This document shows, piece after piece, positions 1 through 9,146 of a DNA stretch of 41,376 nucleotides (position 1 is the stretch's first letter; each line of letters starts with the position of its first letter). This stretch comes from Flavobacteriia bacterium (GTDB lineage: Bacteria > Bacteroidota > Bacteroidia > Flavobacteriales_D > Crocinitomicaceae). A program made the translations under genes and the position numbers. Under the pieces are notes generated by a model. It saw only the letters and a program-made list of their open reading frames with translations, ran no database searches and was not told where the DNA came from. The DNA is taken from assembly GCA_947462925.1 (NCBI GenBank), contig CANHQP010000029.1, positions 1 to 41,376 on the forward strand, written 5' to 3'.

Positions 1-138
1 TATTTCTTCGATGACGAAAGATGGTTGATGATTCGTGCTTCAGGAACTGAGCCAGTTTTGAGAACTTATGCGGAAGCACCAACTTTGGAAGAAGTTCGTA
101 AAATATTGAAAATGACAGAAGAAACAATCTGTAAATAA
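1..138 (+). CDS. Phosphoglucomutase/phosphomannomutase family protein, C-terminal end (partial)
   Basis: Only the last 45 codons are present; the gene begins outside the window. The reading frame contains RASGTEPVLRTYAEA, the phosphate-binding loop (R-x-S-G-T-E-P) of alpha-D-phosphohexomutases, which grips the phosphate of the sugar substrate in domain 4. It is followed by a short helical tail and a TAA stop. The family interconverts hexose 1- and 6-phosphates (glucose, mannose or glucosamine), feeding cell-wall and polysaccharide precursors. The substrate cannot be decided from this fragment, so no symbol is given. A strong hairpin terminator follows directly. Confidence 0.85.
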   Translation, partial: YFFDDERWLMIRASGTEPVLRTYAEAPTLEEVRKILKMTEETICK

Positions 139-155
139 TATAAGTATCAAGTTTC

Positions 156-194
156 AAAAAGAATCAATTCAGCAATGGGTTGATTCTTTTTTTT
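156..194 (+). terminator. Rho-independent terminator after the phosphohexomutase gene
   Basis: A perfect 12-bp inverted repeat (AAAAAGAATCAA at 156-167 and TTGATTCTTTTT at 180-191) encloses a 12-nt loop and runs into a T-tract. It lies between the phosphohexomutase stop codon and aroC. Because it covers position 180, it also argues against starting aroC that far upstream. Confidence 0.85.
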
Positions 195-254
195 GATACA
201 GTTTCCACTAATTCATTAACTTTACTGAGATTTTTTATCTTTCAAAATTCAACG

Positions 255-1325
255 ATGGCTGGTTCAACTTACGGAAAATTATTTACTGTTTCAACATTCG
301 GTGAATCACATGGCACTGCCATTGGCGGGGTGATTGATGGTTTTCCATCAAATATTGAAATTGATTTCGAATTCATCCAGGCTGAACTAGACAAACGTAA
401 ACCAGGTCAATCTAATATCGTTTCACAAAGAAAAGAATCGGATCAAGTGCAATTTTTATCCGGAATTTTTGAAGGGAAATCCACTGGCGCGCCAATTGGA
501 TTTTTGATTCCAAATGAAGATGCAAAATCAAATCATTACGACCATTTAAAAGACCAATTTCGTCCATCGCACGCTGATTTTACTTTCGATAAGAAATATG
601 GACACAGGGATTATCGAGGTGGCGGAAGATCTAGCGCAAGAGAAACTGCCAGTAGAGTAGTAGCCGGTGCTTTGGCAAAATTGTTTTTGAAACAAAAAGG
701 AATCTCGATTCATGGATTTGTCTCGCAAGTTGGAAAAATCAAAATGACCGATGAAGCGATTCAAGAAGTTGATTTTAATTTAATTGAAATCACCACAGTT
801 CGTTGCCCAGATTTGATTTTAGCACAGGAAATGGAGAAATTAATTTTGGCAACACGCAAAAATGGCGATACAATCGGTGGTTGCGTTTCGTGTGTTGTTC
901 AGGGTGTTCCGGCAGGATTAGGCGAACCAATTTTTGATAAATTACACGCAGAATTAGGAAAAGCCATGCTTTCAATCAACGCTGTCAAAGGATTTGAGAT
1001 TGGTTCAGGCTTTTCTAGTGCTGAAATGTTGGGTACTGAACACAATGATATTTTCAAAAGCGATGGTTCAACCAAAACGAATTATAGTGGTGGAATTCAA
1101 GGTGGTATAAGCAACGGAATGCCTATTTATTTCAAAACTGCTTTCAAACCAGTGGCGACAATTATGCAATCACAACCAAGCATCGATTCTGCTGGAAATG
1201 AAATTACATTAGATGGAAAAGGAAGACACGATCCTTGTGTTGTTCCGCGTGCCGTGGCGATTATTGAGGCAATGACAGCGATTGTTTTGATGGATTTTTG
1301 GTTAAGACAAACTGCGCAAAAATGA
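255..1325 (+). CDS. aroC: Chorismate synthase
   Basis: Catalyses the last shikimate step: anti-elimination of phosphate from 5-enolpyruvylshikimate-3-phosphate to give chorismate, using reduced FMN. The 356-residue protein has the family length and signatures: N-terminal [14 protein letters not shown], then [20 protein letters not shown] in the middle, and [18 protein letters not shown] near the C-terminus. The ATG at 255 ([10 protein letters not shown]) is chosen because the family begins at this motif. The frame is open back to an ATA at 180, but that lies inside the preceding terminator. The stop codon overlaps the next ATG (ATGA), so the following membrane protein is probably translationally coupled. 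Confidence 0.97.
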   Translation: MAGSTYGKLFTVSTFGESHGTAIGGVIDGFPSNIEIDFEFIQAELDKRKPGQSNIVSQRKESDQVQFLSGIFEGKSTGAPIGFLIPNEDAKSNHYDHLKDQFRPSHADFTFDKKYGHRDYRGGGRSSARETASRVVAGALAKLFLKQKGISIHGFVSQVGKIKMTDEAIQEVDFNLIEITTVRCPDLILAQEMEKLILATRKNGDTIGGCVSCVVQGVPAGLGEPIFDKLHAELGKAMLSINAVKGFEIGSGFSSAEMLGTEHNDIFKSDGSTKTNYSGGIQGGISNGMPIYFKTAFKPVATIMQSQPSIDSAGNEITLDGKGRHDPCVVPRAVAIIEAMTAIVLMDFWLRQTAQK

Positions 1326-3133
1326 ATTTTTTGAATAAATTCTTGAATTGGTTTAATCATAAATCAGCGACGATTGTTTTGTTGATTGTCATGACCTACA
1401 TTTTAGGTGCGCAAGGCGATAAACATTATAAATACACAAGTCACAACAAGCACAAACACGAAGTTGGCGCAAACATAACAAGTGATGGAAGTGGTTATTA
1501 TGCTTATTTACCTCAATATTTGATTTATCAAACAAATAATTTTGAATTCGCTCATTTCATTCAAGATAAATATTCAAAGGAGAAATTTTTTCAGGGAATT
1601 TCTCCCAAAAATGAAAAACAATTTCAAGACAAATATTTTATCGGCACTGCGATTTGTATGTCGCCATTTTTTTGGACCAATCATCAATTGACAAAACTTT
1701 TTGGTGGAGATGCAGACGGTTATTCAATCAGTTATCAGTTTTCTGTTTTTGCGGCAGCGTTGGCATTTTGGTTATTGGGCGTTTTAAGTTTATTAAGCCT
1801 ACTTCGAAAGTTTGGAGTTTCTAGAAGTGCGATTTTGATTGGAATTACCGGGTTAACTTTTGGTACAAATTTGAATTATTACATTGTTTATGACCCTTCA
1901 TTTTCACATGTATACACTTTTGGTTTGGTTGCTTTTTTCCTTTTAAAAGTAAAGAATTATGCAGAAAATCAAACAAAGAAAGATTTGATTTGGCTGTTCT
2001 TTTTGTTGGGGCTAATCACGATTATCAGGCCAACTAATTTGCTTATTGTACTTTTTATTCCATTCTTTTTCAATTCAATGAATCAACTTTGGGATCACAT
2101 CAAAAATATTTTTTCTACTCAAAAATGGGCAATTTTGTTAGGAGTTTTGATTTTTGGTTTTTTGATTTTCTTGCAGTTTTCGAACATTCATTCGCAACAC
2201 GGAATTTGGCAATTCAATGCATACAGTACCGAAGAATTTGATTTCCTGACAAATCCAAAAATTCCAGAAGTTTTGTTTGGATTTCGCAAAGGACTTTTTG
2301 TTTATTCACCGTTTTTGTTGTTGATTTTTCCAGCGTTGTGGTTTTTGTATCGATCGAATCGCTTTGCATTTCTTTGGTTTTTGATTTTCACGTTGATTTA
2401 CACGTATGTGCTTGCATCTTGGTGGTGTTGGTATTATGGTGGAAGTTTAGGGATGCGTGCGATGATAGATGTTTTTCCTGTTTTGATTATTCCAATAGTC
2501 TTCATGATTCAGCGTTTGAATCGATTTTTCAAATTACTCATTGTTGTTTTCACATTTTTAATGATTCAATACAACTTGATTTTAAACTTCCAATTGGTTC
2601 GTTCTATTTTACATTACGCAGACATGAATCAAGCGCGGTTTGAGCAAATCTTTTTGCAACAAGGCGCCAGATTTGAATGGGTTTTCCATACCAAACCGCC
2701 GAATTTTGAACTTAAAGATTATAAAAAAGTGGAGAGCTTTAAATTTGAGCCAACAAAGAAAGTTTGGAAACTGGATTCAAAAATCAATTCTGCCAAAGAA
2801 TTTCATGGAACTTTGCCCAGTTTGTTTCTTAGAGCTGATTCTAAAACAAAGGATTCAAGAATAGCAATACAGTTGAATTACTTTCAACAAATCAGTTCAG
2901 AGAAAAGTATTCCCAAAGCATTGTTGTTTGGATACAGAAAAGAGCAGCGAGAAGAGTTGTGTGTAGATTATATCGGTACTCGTGTTGCTAGTTTGAATAA
3001 GTTTTATCCAATTGATGCACGTTTGATTTCGAAATTCAAATATTCCGATTTTGATTCATTGGAAATAATTATTGAGAATCCTGATGGTATTGTCAAAAAT
3101 TCAGTTTGTACTATTTTCACTTTTAAAAAGTGA
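1322..3133 (+). CDS. Polytopic membrane protein, GT-C glycosyltransferase-like
   Basis: A 603-residue integral membrane protein. After a first hydrophobic segment (about residues 16-31) there is a loop with [12 protein letters not shown] around D55. An acidic residue in the first extracytoplasmic loop next to an aromatic-rich stretch is typical of GT-C enzymes, which use polyprenyl-phosphate sugars. About ten further hydrophobic helices follow up to about residue 435, then a soluble tail of about 165 residues. It may glycosylate an envelope lipid or protein, but the substrate is unknown. The ATG at 1322 overlaps the aroC stop by 4 bp and is preferred to an upstream TTG at 1298. Family membership is inferred from architecture only. 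Confidence 0.65.
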   Translation: MNFLNKFLNWFNHKSATIVLLIVMTYILGAQGDKHYKYTSHNKHKHEVGANITSDGSGYYAYLPQYLIYQTNNFEFAHFIQDKYSKEKFFQGISPKNEKQFQDKYFIGTAICMSPFFWTNHQLTKLFGGDADGYSISYQFSVFAAALAFWLLGVLSLLSLLRKFGVSRSAILIGITGLTFGTNLNYYIVYDPSFSHVYTFGLVAFFLLKVKNYAENQTKKDLIWLFFLLGLITIIRPTNLLIVLFIPFFFNSMNQLWDHIKNIFSTQKWAILLGVLIFGFLIFLQFSNIHSQHGIWQFNAYSTEEFDFLTNPKIPEVLFGFRKGLFVYSPFLLLIFPALWFLYRSNRFAFLWFLIFTLIYTYVLASWWCWYYGGSLGMRAMIDVFPVLIIPIVFMIQRLNRFFKLLIVVFTFLMIQYNLILNFQLVRSILHYADMNQARFEQIFLQQGARFEWVFHTKPPNFELKDYKKVESFKFEPTKKVWKLDSKINSAKEFHGTLPSLFLRADSKTKDSRIAIQLNYFQQISSEKSIPKALLFGYRKEQREELCVDYIGTRVASLNKFYPIDARLISKFKYSDFDSLEIIIENPDGIVKNSVCTIFTFKK

Positions 3134-3188
3134 AAATTTATAACATGTTTGATTTCGATTTCAATCTTTCAAAATCCAAACAAAACTT

Positions 3189-3196
3189 TATCTTTG
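3189..3196 (+). promoter_or_regulatory. Bacteroidota -7 element upstream of the DUF4293 gene
   Basis: TATCTTTG matches the TAnnTTTG consensus exactly. A TTTC at 3167-3170 lies 18 bp upstream, in place of the -33 TTTG. The start codon is 17 nt downstream. Confidence 0.7.
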
Positions 3197-3213
3197 CATA
3201 AATAATTGACACC

Positions 3214-3687
3214 ATGATTCAACGCATTCAAACAGTTTATTTAGCCATCGTTTTGGTATTTCTAACAATTATCTCTTTGGGAGTGAGCATCTTTAATTTC
3301 CATGCTGGAGAAATAGTTTTTCGTGTGAATGTAATGGGCGTTCAGCAAATGAATGAAACTGGCGAAAATATCAATCTGCTTTCTTTGCCATTCTATGTTG
3401 GCGCAATTTTGTTGATGATCGTTTGTTTCTTCGCATTGATTTTATTTAAAAATTTGAAAACACAATTGGCCGTTGCACGTTTTGCAGCCATGTTCTATTT
3501 CGTAGTTTTGGTTTTTGTAGGATTTGGCGCCTTTTTAGGTAAATATTTCACCGACCAAGACAAAGTAACACTTTCCCTAGGTTTCGGATTTTACTTACTT
3601 GTTTTAGGATTTCCGTTGATGTTGCTCGCTGTGAGATCCATCAATAAAGATAAAAAACTCATCGATTCAGTGAATCGCCTTAGATAG
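3214..3687 (+). CDS. DUF4293 family four-helix membrane protein
   Basis: A 157-residue protein with four predicted membrane helices (about residues 6-27, 58-80, 88-110 and 118-140) and basic ends. The start MIQRIQTVYLAIV is characteristic of DUF4293, a family found almost only in Bacteroidota, whose function is unknown. It has its own TAnnTTTG promoter and stands alone between the GT-C-like gene and the ABC-F gene, so neighbours give no functional hint. Confidence 0.8.
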   Translation: MIQRIQTVYLAIVLVFLTIISLGVSIFNFHAGEIVFRVNVMGVQQMNETGENINLLSLPFYVGAILLMIVCFFALILFKNLKTQLAVARFAAMFYFVVLVFVGFGAFLGKYFTDQDKVTLSLGFGFYLLVLGFPLMLLAVRSINKDKKLIDSVNRLR

Positions 3688-3802
3688 ATTGGCTGATTTA
3701 AGTTTTCCATTTTACAATTATTTCAGTTTCAAATTTTCTTTTTGAAAATCATTTATTTGCTACTTAAAAGTGCAAACATTCTTCCTATTTAAAACTTTCC
3801 CG

Positions 3803-3810
3803 TACCTTTG
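3803..3810 (+). promoter_or_regulatory. Bacteroidota -7 element upstream of the ABC-F gene
   Basis: TACCTTTG is an exact TAnnTTTG match, 56 nt before the ATG at 3867. No clear -33 TTTG is seen at the usual distance. Confidence 0.65.
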
Positions 3811-3866
3811 CACGCTTGAATCGCAAAAATTAGCATTCAATCCTTTACTCAAGAAAAAAACAATTC

Positions 3867-5747
3867 ATGAATTATCTTTCCGTTGAAAATCTCACAAAAT
3901 CATTTGGTGACAGAGTACTTTTTGCTGACCTCAATTTCGGTATTGATCTCGGACAAAAAGTAGCCATTGTAGCAAAAAATGGTAGCGGAAAAACAACTTT
4001 GTTGCGCTGTTTGATGGAGTTGGAGCAATATGATTCTGGAAGAATTGTTTACAGAAACGATATTCGCGTTGCTTTCATGGAGCAAACGGAAAATTTGGAT
4101 GACAATCAAACGATTTTAGAGGCGGTTTTTTCTCATGATTTGCCAGAGATTTTAGCGGTTAAAAAATACAACATCGCGATGAAAAACGGCGATGAAGAAG
4201 CCATTCATGCTTGTTTTGAAGAAATGACTGATTTGAATGCGTGGGATATCGAATTGCGTGTTGAACAAATTCTTTCCGTGTTGAAATTAGACAATACAGA
4301 TTTGTTAATCGGTAGTTTGTCTGGTGGACAGAAAAAACGGGTCAATTTGGCCAAAGTATTGGTTTCTGACGCTGATTTTTTGTTGCTTGATGAGCCAACA
4401 AATCACTTGGATTTAGACATGATCGAATGGTTGGAAGAATACCTTTCAAAATCGAAATCAACGATTTTAATGGTGACGCACGACCGTTATTTCTTGGAAG
4501 TTGTTTGTGATACGATCTTAGAATTAGACGATAAAACCATCTATAAATACAAAGGAAATTTCTCCTATTATTTGGAGAAAAAAGCAGAGCGACAAGAACA
4601 GTTGCAATCGACCATAGATAAAGCGAGAAATACTTTCAAAAAAGAATTAGATTGGATTCGTCGTCAGCCAAAAGCGAGAGGAACGAAACAAAAAGCGCGT
4701 GTTGATTCTTTTGAAGACGTAAAGAAAACTGCCAGTCAGCGCATTGATGATTCTGAAATGGACATTCCTGTGAAAATGGAACGTTTGGGAACCAAAATTT
4801 TGGAATTGCATAAAATCTCCAAATCTTACGGAGAGAAAAAAATCATCGACAACTTTTCTTACGATTTTCAGCGCAAAGAACGTTTGGGAATTGTTGGAAA
4901 CAACGGTACTGGAAAATCTACTTTCTTGAATATGATTCAAGACCGTGAGCCTTTAGATGCTGGAAAAGTGGTTGTTGGCGATACAGTTGTTTTTGGATAT
5001 TACAGCCAAGAATTGATTCAAGTAGATGAAAACAAAAAAGTAATCGACATCATTCGCGATATCGCGGAGTACATTCCTTTGGAGAAAGGAAAACAACTTT
5101 CTGCAGCACAATTTTTAGAGAAATTTTTGTTCAACCGCGACATGCATTATAATTACGTGTACAAATTGAGCGGTGGAGAAAAACGCCGTTTGAAATTGAT
5201 GACCGTTTTGATGTCGAACCCAAATTTCTTGATTTTAGATGAGCCCACGAATGATTTGGATATCTTCGTAATGAGTGTGTTGGAAGATTATTTACGTGGA
5301 TTTGAGGGTTGCTTGATTGTGGTTTCTCACGACCGTTATTTCATGGACAAAATGGTGGACCACGTTTTTGTTTTCGAAGGTCAAGGCGCGATTAAAGACA
5401 TCATTGGTAATTATACAGAATACCGCAAGCAAATTGCGCAAGATGCCAAACGCGACAAAAAACCAAACGAGGAAAAAGAGAAAATTGAAGCAGTGAAAGT
5501 AACTCAACTTGCAAACAATGCGCCAGCTGACAAGAAGAAACTTTCATTTAAGGAAAAAGAAGAATTCAAACAATTGGAAAAAGATTTAGAAAAATTAGAA
5601 GAAGAAAAAAATGCTTTAACTAACGTCCTTTCTGATTCAAGTTCTTCCAATGACGACATCATGAAAGCCGGCACTAAATTGTCTGAAATCGTTCAGAAAA
5701 TTGAAATGGCAACTGAACGTTGGATGGAATTGGCTGAGTTTGCTTAA
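3867..5747 (+). CDS. ABC-F family ATP-binding protein (Uup-like)
   Basis: A soluble 626-residue protein with two ABC ATPase domains and no membrane segments, the hallmark of ABC-F proteins that act on the ribosome. Domain 1 has Walker A AKNGSGKT (36-43), signature LSGGQ (151-155) and Walker B LLLDEPTNHLD (172-182). A charged linker follows at about 235-310. Domain 2 has GNNGTGKST near 345, LSGGEKRR near 434 and LILDEPTNDLD near 455. The last 90 residues are lysine/glutamate-rich and predicted to be coiled coil, as in the C-terminal domain of Uup. Uup-type proteins help resolve stalled or misassembled ribosomes; that role here is by family. It converges with hipA, with only 24 bp between the stop codons. 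Confidence 0.93.
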   Translation: MNYLSVENLTKSFGDRVLFADLNFGIDLGQKVAIVAKNGSGKTTLLRCLMELEQYDSGRIVYRNDIRVAFMEQTENLDDNQTILEAVFSHDLPEILAVKKYNIAMKNGDEEAIHACFEEMTDLNAWDIELRVEQILSVLKLDNTDLLIGSLSGGQKKRVNLAKVLVSDADFLLLDEPTNHLDLDMIEWLEEYLSKSKSTILMVTHDRYFLEVVCDTILELDDKTIYKYKGNFSYYLEKKAERQEQLQSTIDKARNTFKKELDWIRRQPKARGTKQKARVDSFEDVKKTASQRIDDSEMDIPVKMERLGTKILELHKISKSYGEKKIIDNFSYDFQRKERLGIVGNNGTGKSTFLNMIQDREPLDAGKVVVGDTVVFGYYSQELIQVDENKKVIDIIRDIAEYIPLEKGKQLSAAQFLEKFLFNRDMHYNYVYKLSGGEKRRLKLMTVLMSNPNFLILDEPTNDLDIFVMSVLEDYLRGFEGCLIVVSHDRYFMDKMVDHVFVFEGQGAIKDIIGNYTEYRKQIAQDAKRDKKPNEEKEKIEAVKVTQLANNAPADKKKLSFKEKEEFKQLEKDLEKLEEEKNALTNVLSDSSSSNDDIMKAGTKLSEIVQKIEMATERWMELAEFA

Positions 5748-5771
5748 TTGATATTTTTTGATATTTTTTCC

Positions 5772-7058
5772 TTAGTCAATCTCTTGAATTAGTGTTTGTT
5801 GAATGGCTTCTTTGAGTTGTGCTTCAACATTGCATTGATTGGCGTATTTTTCCCAATTTCCAACAATTTCGATACATTCAGCAAGTATTTTTTTAGGATT
5901 TCTGATTGAGTTTTGTTCAGCAACTGTTATAAAATCGGCCAAAACAAATTCTTTTCGTTTGCCATTGATACTCAAATTATGTTGACTAACCCAATCACTT
6001 CCTGGGCGATAAGCGTGGCAGATATCGTAAGCGGGAGCCAATTTCCATTTTCCTGTTTGATCCATTAAAAATGAAAAGTTTTTGGTGTGATCATCACAAT
6101 TTCGTGCAATAACATTGAAAACCATACGTCTAAACATTTGTTCTGCTTCTGCATACGACAGACGTAAAGCCCTCATTGTTTGGAAAAGTTGTTCGTAGCT
6201 GTAACCATAAATGTTTTGATAGTCATAATGTTGTAGCGCGCAAAAAGTTTGTGTGTGCAACTTTTGATTGGCTTGATTTCGGTCAAATCTTTTGGTCATG
6301 AAGTGCGCGCGGTCAGATTCTTCAATCAGTTTGCATTCCATCATTTCTATTCCAAAATCTGTCGCCATACGGTAATATGCCATTTCAACGCGACCGTAAC
6401 CTGTGGAAGAGCCGAATTGTGAGTCATTTACTCCGTCAAACTTGATTAACCAATGTTCAAAACCTGCTTCAGTAAGTGCTTGGCCCGATTTTATTTCTCC
6501 TGTTTGTTCGTTGTAAGCAATGATTGCTTTTGGTCGCGCACCACCTGCAGATGTCCCCATTTTGAGTACGTCGAGCATCGTGTCACGCATTTTATTGGTG
6601 GTATGCAATTGTACATTTTCTTTCCTTTGAAGCAACATTTTGGTCGTTTCTATCAATCCTGAAAGTTCCAATGTATATGATTTGGTATCAGGTTGCACAT
6701 TTGGCTCAAATTCCAAAGCTCCCATTCCGCGTTTGCCGATAAAACACAACAATTCCACTGGATTCAATGAGTTTTCTGGTCTGCCATTTTGTGCAAGCCA
6801 CACATTAATCAATTCTTTTCCATATTTATCAGGCAAAGAATCGGCTAGTAAACCAGGAAGTCCTTTGAAAGTTTCCTCATTCCGCAATTCTGGAAAAGAA
6901 TAAATTCGATTTTTAGAAGGCAGTTTGATGGGAGAAACCGCATACTTTTCTAAATCAAATTTAGGATCGTATTCAAAAGAAGCGATTTCCTTCTCAGGAT
7001 TCCAGGCGATTGCTCCCACAATTTGTCCCCACAACTTTACAAAAGCAGTTGTTACCAT
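5772..7058 (-). CDS. hipA: HipA family serine/threonine kinase toxin
   Basis: A 428-residue protein with the HipA layout: N-terminal HipA_N subdomain (about 1-125) and C-terminal kinase core. GTSAGGARPK (168-177) is the glycine/serine ATP-binding loop, with S170 as the likely autophosphorylation residue. NCDDHTKNFSF (320-330) carries the catalytic Asp, and APAYD (341-345) the metal-binding Asp. All key positions are present, so it looks active. E. coli HipA phosphorylates glutamyl-tRNA synthetase and induces dormancy; the target here is not known. The ATG overlaps the end of the antitoxin gene by 7 bp (ATGGTAA), so the two are coupled. Confidence 0.92.
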   Translation of the reverse strand: MVTTAFVKLWGQIVGAIAWNPEKEIASFEYDPKFDLEKYAVSPIKLPSKNRIYSFPELRNEETFKGLPGLLADSLPDKYGKELINVWLAQNGRPENSLNPVELLCFIGKRGMGALEFEPNVQPDTKSYTLELSGLIETTKMLLQRKENVQLHTTNKMRDTMLDVLKMGTSAGGARPKAIIAYNEQTGEIKSGQALTEAGFEHWLIKFDGVNDSQFGSSTGYGRVEMAYYRMATDFGIEMMECKLIEESDRAHFMTKRFDRNQANQKLHTQTFCALQHYDYQNIYGYSYEQLFQTMRALRLSYAEAEQMFRRMVFNVIARNCDDHTKNFSFLMDQTGKWKLAPAYDICHAYRPGSDWVSQHNLSINGKRKEFVLADFITVAEQNSIRNPKKILAECIEIVGNWEKYANQCNVEAQLKEAIQQTLIQEID

Positions 7059-7396
7059 CCTAAATCATTTTCATCGGTTTTTTTCTTTCTTGAATAAGCG
7101 CGTTGACGTGGCTCACTCACAATTTTGGCTAATCGAAGTGGACTAATTTCATCGTAAGATTTAAATGCGTTGAAAACATACAATGCATCCAACATACGCA
7201 GGACTTTGATTAAATTTCCAAGTGCAATATTTTCCCCTCGCTCAATCAAACTGAGCGTAGAACGACTCACAGCAGCTTGTTTGGCCAAATCGCCCTGCGT
7301 GATTCCTTGGTCAATGCGTCGTTGCTTGATGAAATTTCCAATTTCTTGCAAAATGACTTGATCATTACCTTCTTTATTGTATGAAATATCATTCAT
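7052..7396 (-). CDS. hipB: HipB-like Xre-family antitoxin/repressor
   Basis: A 114-residue protein with a helix-turn-helix of the Xre/Cro type at about residues 15-70 (core TQGDLAKQAAVSRSTLSLIE). A basic, probably flexible tail (RQRAYSRKKK) follows. It lies directly before hipA and overlaps it by 7 bp. In HipBA systems the antitoxin binds and restrains the kinase and represses its own operon. Four inverted-repeat sites with arms ATGAA/TTCAT lie across and upstream of its start codon, one of them ending exactly on the ATG, which fits tight autorepression. Confidence 0.9.
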   Translation of the reverse strand: MNDISYNKEGNDQVILQEIGNFIKQRRIDQGITQGDLAKQAAVSRSTLSLIERGENIALGNLIKVLRMLDALYVFNAFKSYDEISPLRLAKIVSEPRQRAYSRKKKTDENDLGW

Positions 7397-7523
7397 AACG
7401 GATATTTTTTATATATAATGCGTTAAATTTCATTCATTATTTGAAAATACAACTAATTTGATACGAATGTATGAAATTTAATTCATTAAATCAAATTTTT
7501 CCTATTAATGAATCAAATTTCAT
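7381..7523 (-). promoter_or_regulatory. Four-site hipBA operator region
   Basis: Four copies of ATGAA-N6-TTCAT are seen: O1 7381-7396 (perfect, its last three bases being the hipB start codon on the minus strand), O2 7418-7433 (left arm ATGCG), O3 7471-7486 (perfect) and O4 7508-7523 (perfect). Start-to-start distances are 37, 53 and 37 bp. Extra TTCAT half-sites follow O2 and O4. The arrangement resembles E. coli hipBA, which has four palindromic HipB operators, but the sequence differs. Binding by this HipB is inferred. Confidence 0.7.
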
Positions 7524-7663
7524 TCATTCATTATTTATTTTACTGTGTTAGAATCAACAAACAAATCACATTGAAAAGCGATACACCAACAAGTATTGAA
7601 AATCAAAGAAAATTTATCCGCTAAATGGAAGGTTTGGGATTTTCCTATTACCGATTAATCCCG

Positions 7664-7671
7664 TATATTTG
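7664..7671 (+). promoter_or_regulatory. -7 element of cca, start codon 8 nt downstream
   Basis: TATATTTG matches TAnnTTTG exactly and is followed by CACCCGCA and then the ATG at 7680. A TTTG at 7633-7636 is 27 bp upstream, longer than usual. The very short distance implies a nearly leaderless mRNA. Confidence 0.7.
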
Positions 7672-7679
7672 CACCCGCA

Positions 7680-9104
7680 ATGAAAAATACAAATCTCGCA
7701 CATCACTTAAAACATCCTGTTTTCAAAGTCGCTTCACAAATCTGCAAAGAAGAAGGAATTCAGGCTTTTGTGATTGGCGGATATGTGCGTGATTTGATTT
7801 TAGAACGTCCTTCCAAAGACATCGATATCGTTGTTTTGGGAAGTGGAATGGACTTTGCTGAAAAATGTGCGGCAATTTTGCGAGTCAAAAAAGTGTCGTT
7901 TTTCAAAAATTATGGCACAGCTCAATTCAAATACAAGGATTTGGAAATTGAATTTGTTGGTGCTCGAAAAGAGTCATACAGAGAAGATTCTCGCAAACCT
8001 TTGGTGGAAAGTGGAACGCTAAGCGACGATCAAAATCGCCGTGATTTTACGATTAACGCCTTGGCTTTGAGTTTACATCCAGATAATTTCGGTGAATTGA
8101 TTGATCCTTTTGGTGGAGTAGAAGATTTGGAAAAACAAATTATTCGCACGCCTTTAGAACCAGCACAAACGTATTCGGATGATCCTTTGCGGATGATGCG
8201 TGCCATTCGATTTGCGACACAACTCAATTTTACGATTGAAAACAAAAGTCTGCAAGCCATCAAAGACAATTCCTCGCGCTTGGAAATTATTTCGAGAGAA
8301 AGAATCAGTGACGAATTGAACAAAATAATCTTATCAAAAGAGCCTTCTCGCGGATTTAAATTGTTGTTTTCTACCCAATTATTGCATCAATTTTTTCCTG
8401 AAATGGTCGCATTGTATGGAATTGATGTGATTCAAGGAAAGTCGCACAAAGATAATTTTTACCACACTTTAGAGGTTTTAGATAATATCAGTGAAAATAC
8501 AGACAATTTGTGGTTGCGTTGGGCAGCAATTCTACATGATATTGCGAAACCGCCGACAAAAAGATTTGATCCAGTAATAGGTTGGACGTTTCATGGACAC
8601 GAAGATTTAGGTGCACGTTTTGTTCCGAGGATTTTCAAAAATCTGAAATTGCCCTTGGACCACAAAATGAAGTATGTGCAAAAATTGGTAAGATTGCATT
8701 TGCGTCCAATATCCTTGGTGAAAGGACATGTAACTGATTCTGCCATCAGAAGATTGCTATTTGAGGCTGGAGATGATATCGAAGATTTAATGACGCTTTG
8801 CAACGCAGATATTACTTCGAAAAATGAGTTCAAAGTTCAAAAGTTCAAGAAAAACTTTGATATCGTTGCGAAAAAATTGAAAGATGTTGAAGCGAAAGAT
8901 AAAATCAGAAATTTTCAACCTCCTGTTTCTGGAGAATTGATTATGAGTACTTTTGAATTGAAACCTTGTGCTGAAATTGGATTGTTGAAAACACAAATCA
9001 AAGATGCAATTTTAGAAGGCACGATCGAAAACAACTTTGAAGCGGCATATGAACATTTGCTAATTTTAGCAGAAAATATTGGATTAAAACCAGTAAAAAT
9101 TTAA
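7680..9104 (+). CDS. cca: CCA-adding tRNA nucleotidyltransferase / poly(A) polymerase family, with HD domain
   Basis: A 474-residue class II nucleotidyltransferase. The head domain has GGYVRD (33-38) and the metal-binding pair D47/D49 in KDIDIV, followed by the RRDFTINALAL motif. The neck carries the DPLRMMRAIRFA segment typical of the family. An HD phosphohydrolase-type domain follows, with H286/D287 in LHDIAKPPTKR. The enzyme adds or repairs the 3' CCA of tRNAs in the cytoplasm. The HD domain suggests additional phosphatase or phosphodiesterase activity, as in some bacterial homologues. Poly(A) polymerase activity cannot be excluded from sequence alone. The gene begins a run of plus-strand genes. 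Confidence 0.92.
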   Translation: MKNTNLAHHLKHPVFKVASQICKEEGIQAFVIGGYVRDLILERPSKDIDIVVLGSGMDFAEKCAAILRVKKVSFFKNYGTAQFKYKDLEIEFVGARKESYREDSRKPLVESGTLSDDQNRRDFTINALALSLHPDNFGELIDPFGGVEDLEKQIIRTPLEPAQTYSDDPLRMMRAIRFATQLNFTIENKSLQAIKDNSSRLEIISRERISDELNKIILSKEPSRGFKLLFSTQLLHQFFPEMVALYGIDVIQGKSHKDNFYHTLEVLDNISENTDNLWLRWAAILHDIAKPPTKRFDPVIGWTFHGHEDLGARFVPRIFKNLKLPLDHKMKYVQKLVRLHLRPISLVKGHVTDSAIRRLLFEAGDDIEDLMTLCNADITSKNEFKVQKFKKNFDIVAKKLKDVEAKDKIRNFQPPVSGELIMSTFELKPCAEIGLLKTQIKDAILEGTIENNFEAAYEHLLILAENIGLKPVKI

Positions 9105-9146
9105 TCGTTTAAAGATTCTTTTTAATTTAGAACAAAATTCAAACCC

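Noticed and set aside
180-254. 25-codon N-terminal extension of aroC
   Set aside because: It overlaps the terminator at 156-194 and is not part of the chorismate synthase fold, which begins at [10 protein letters not shown].
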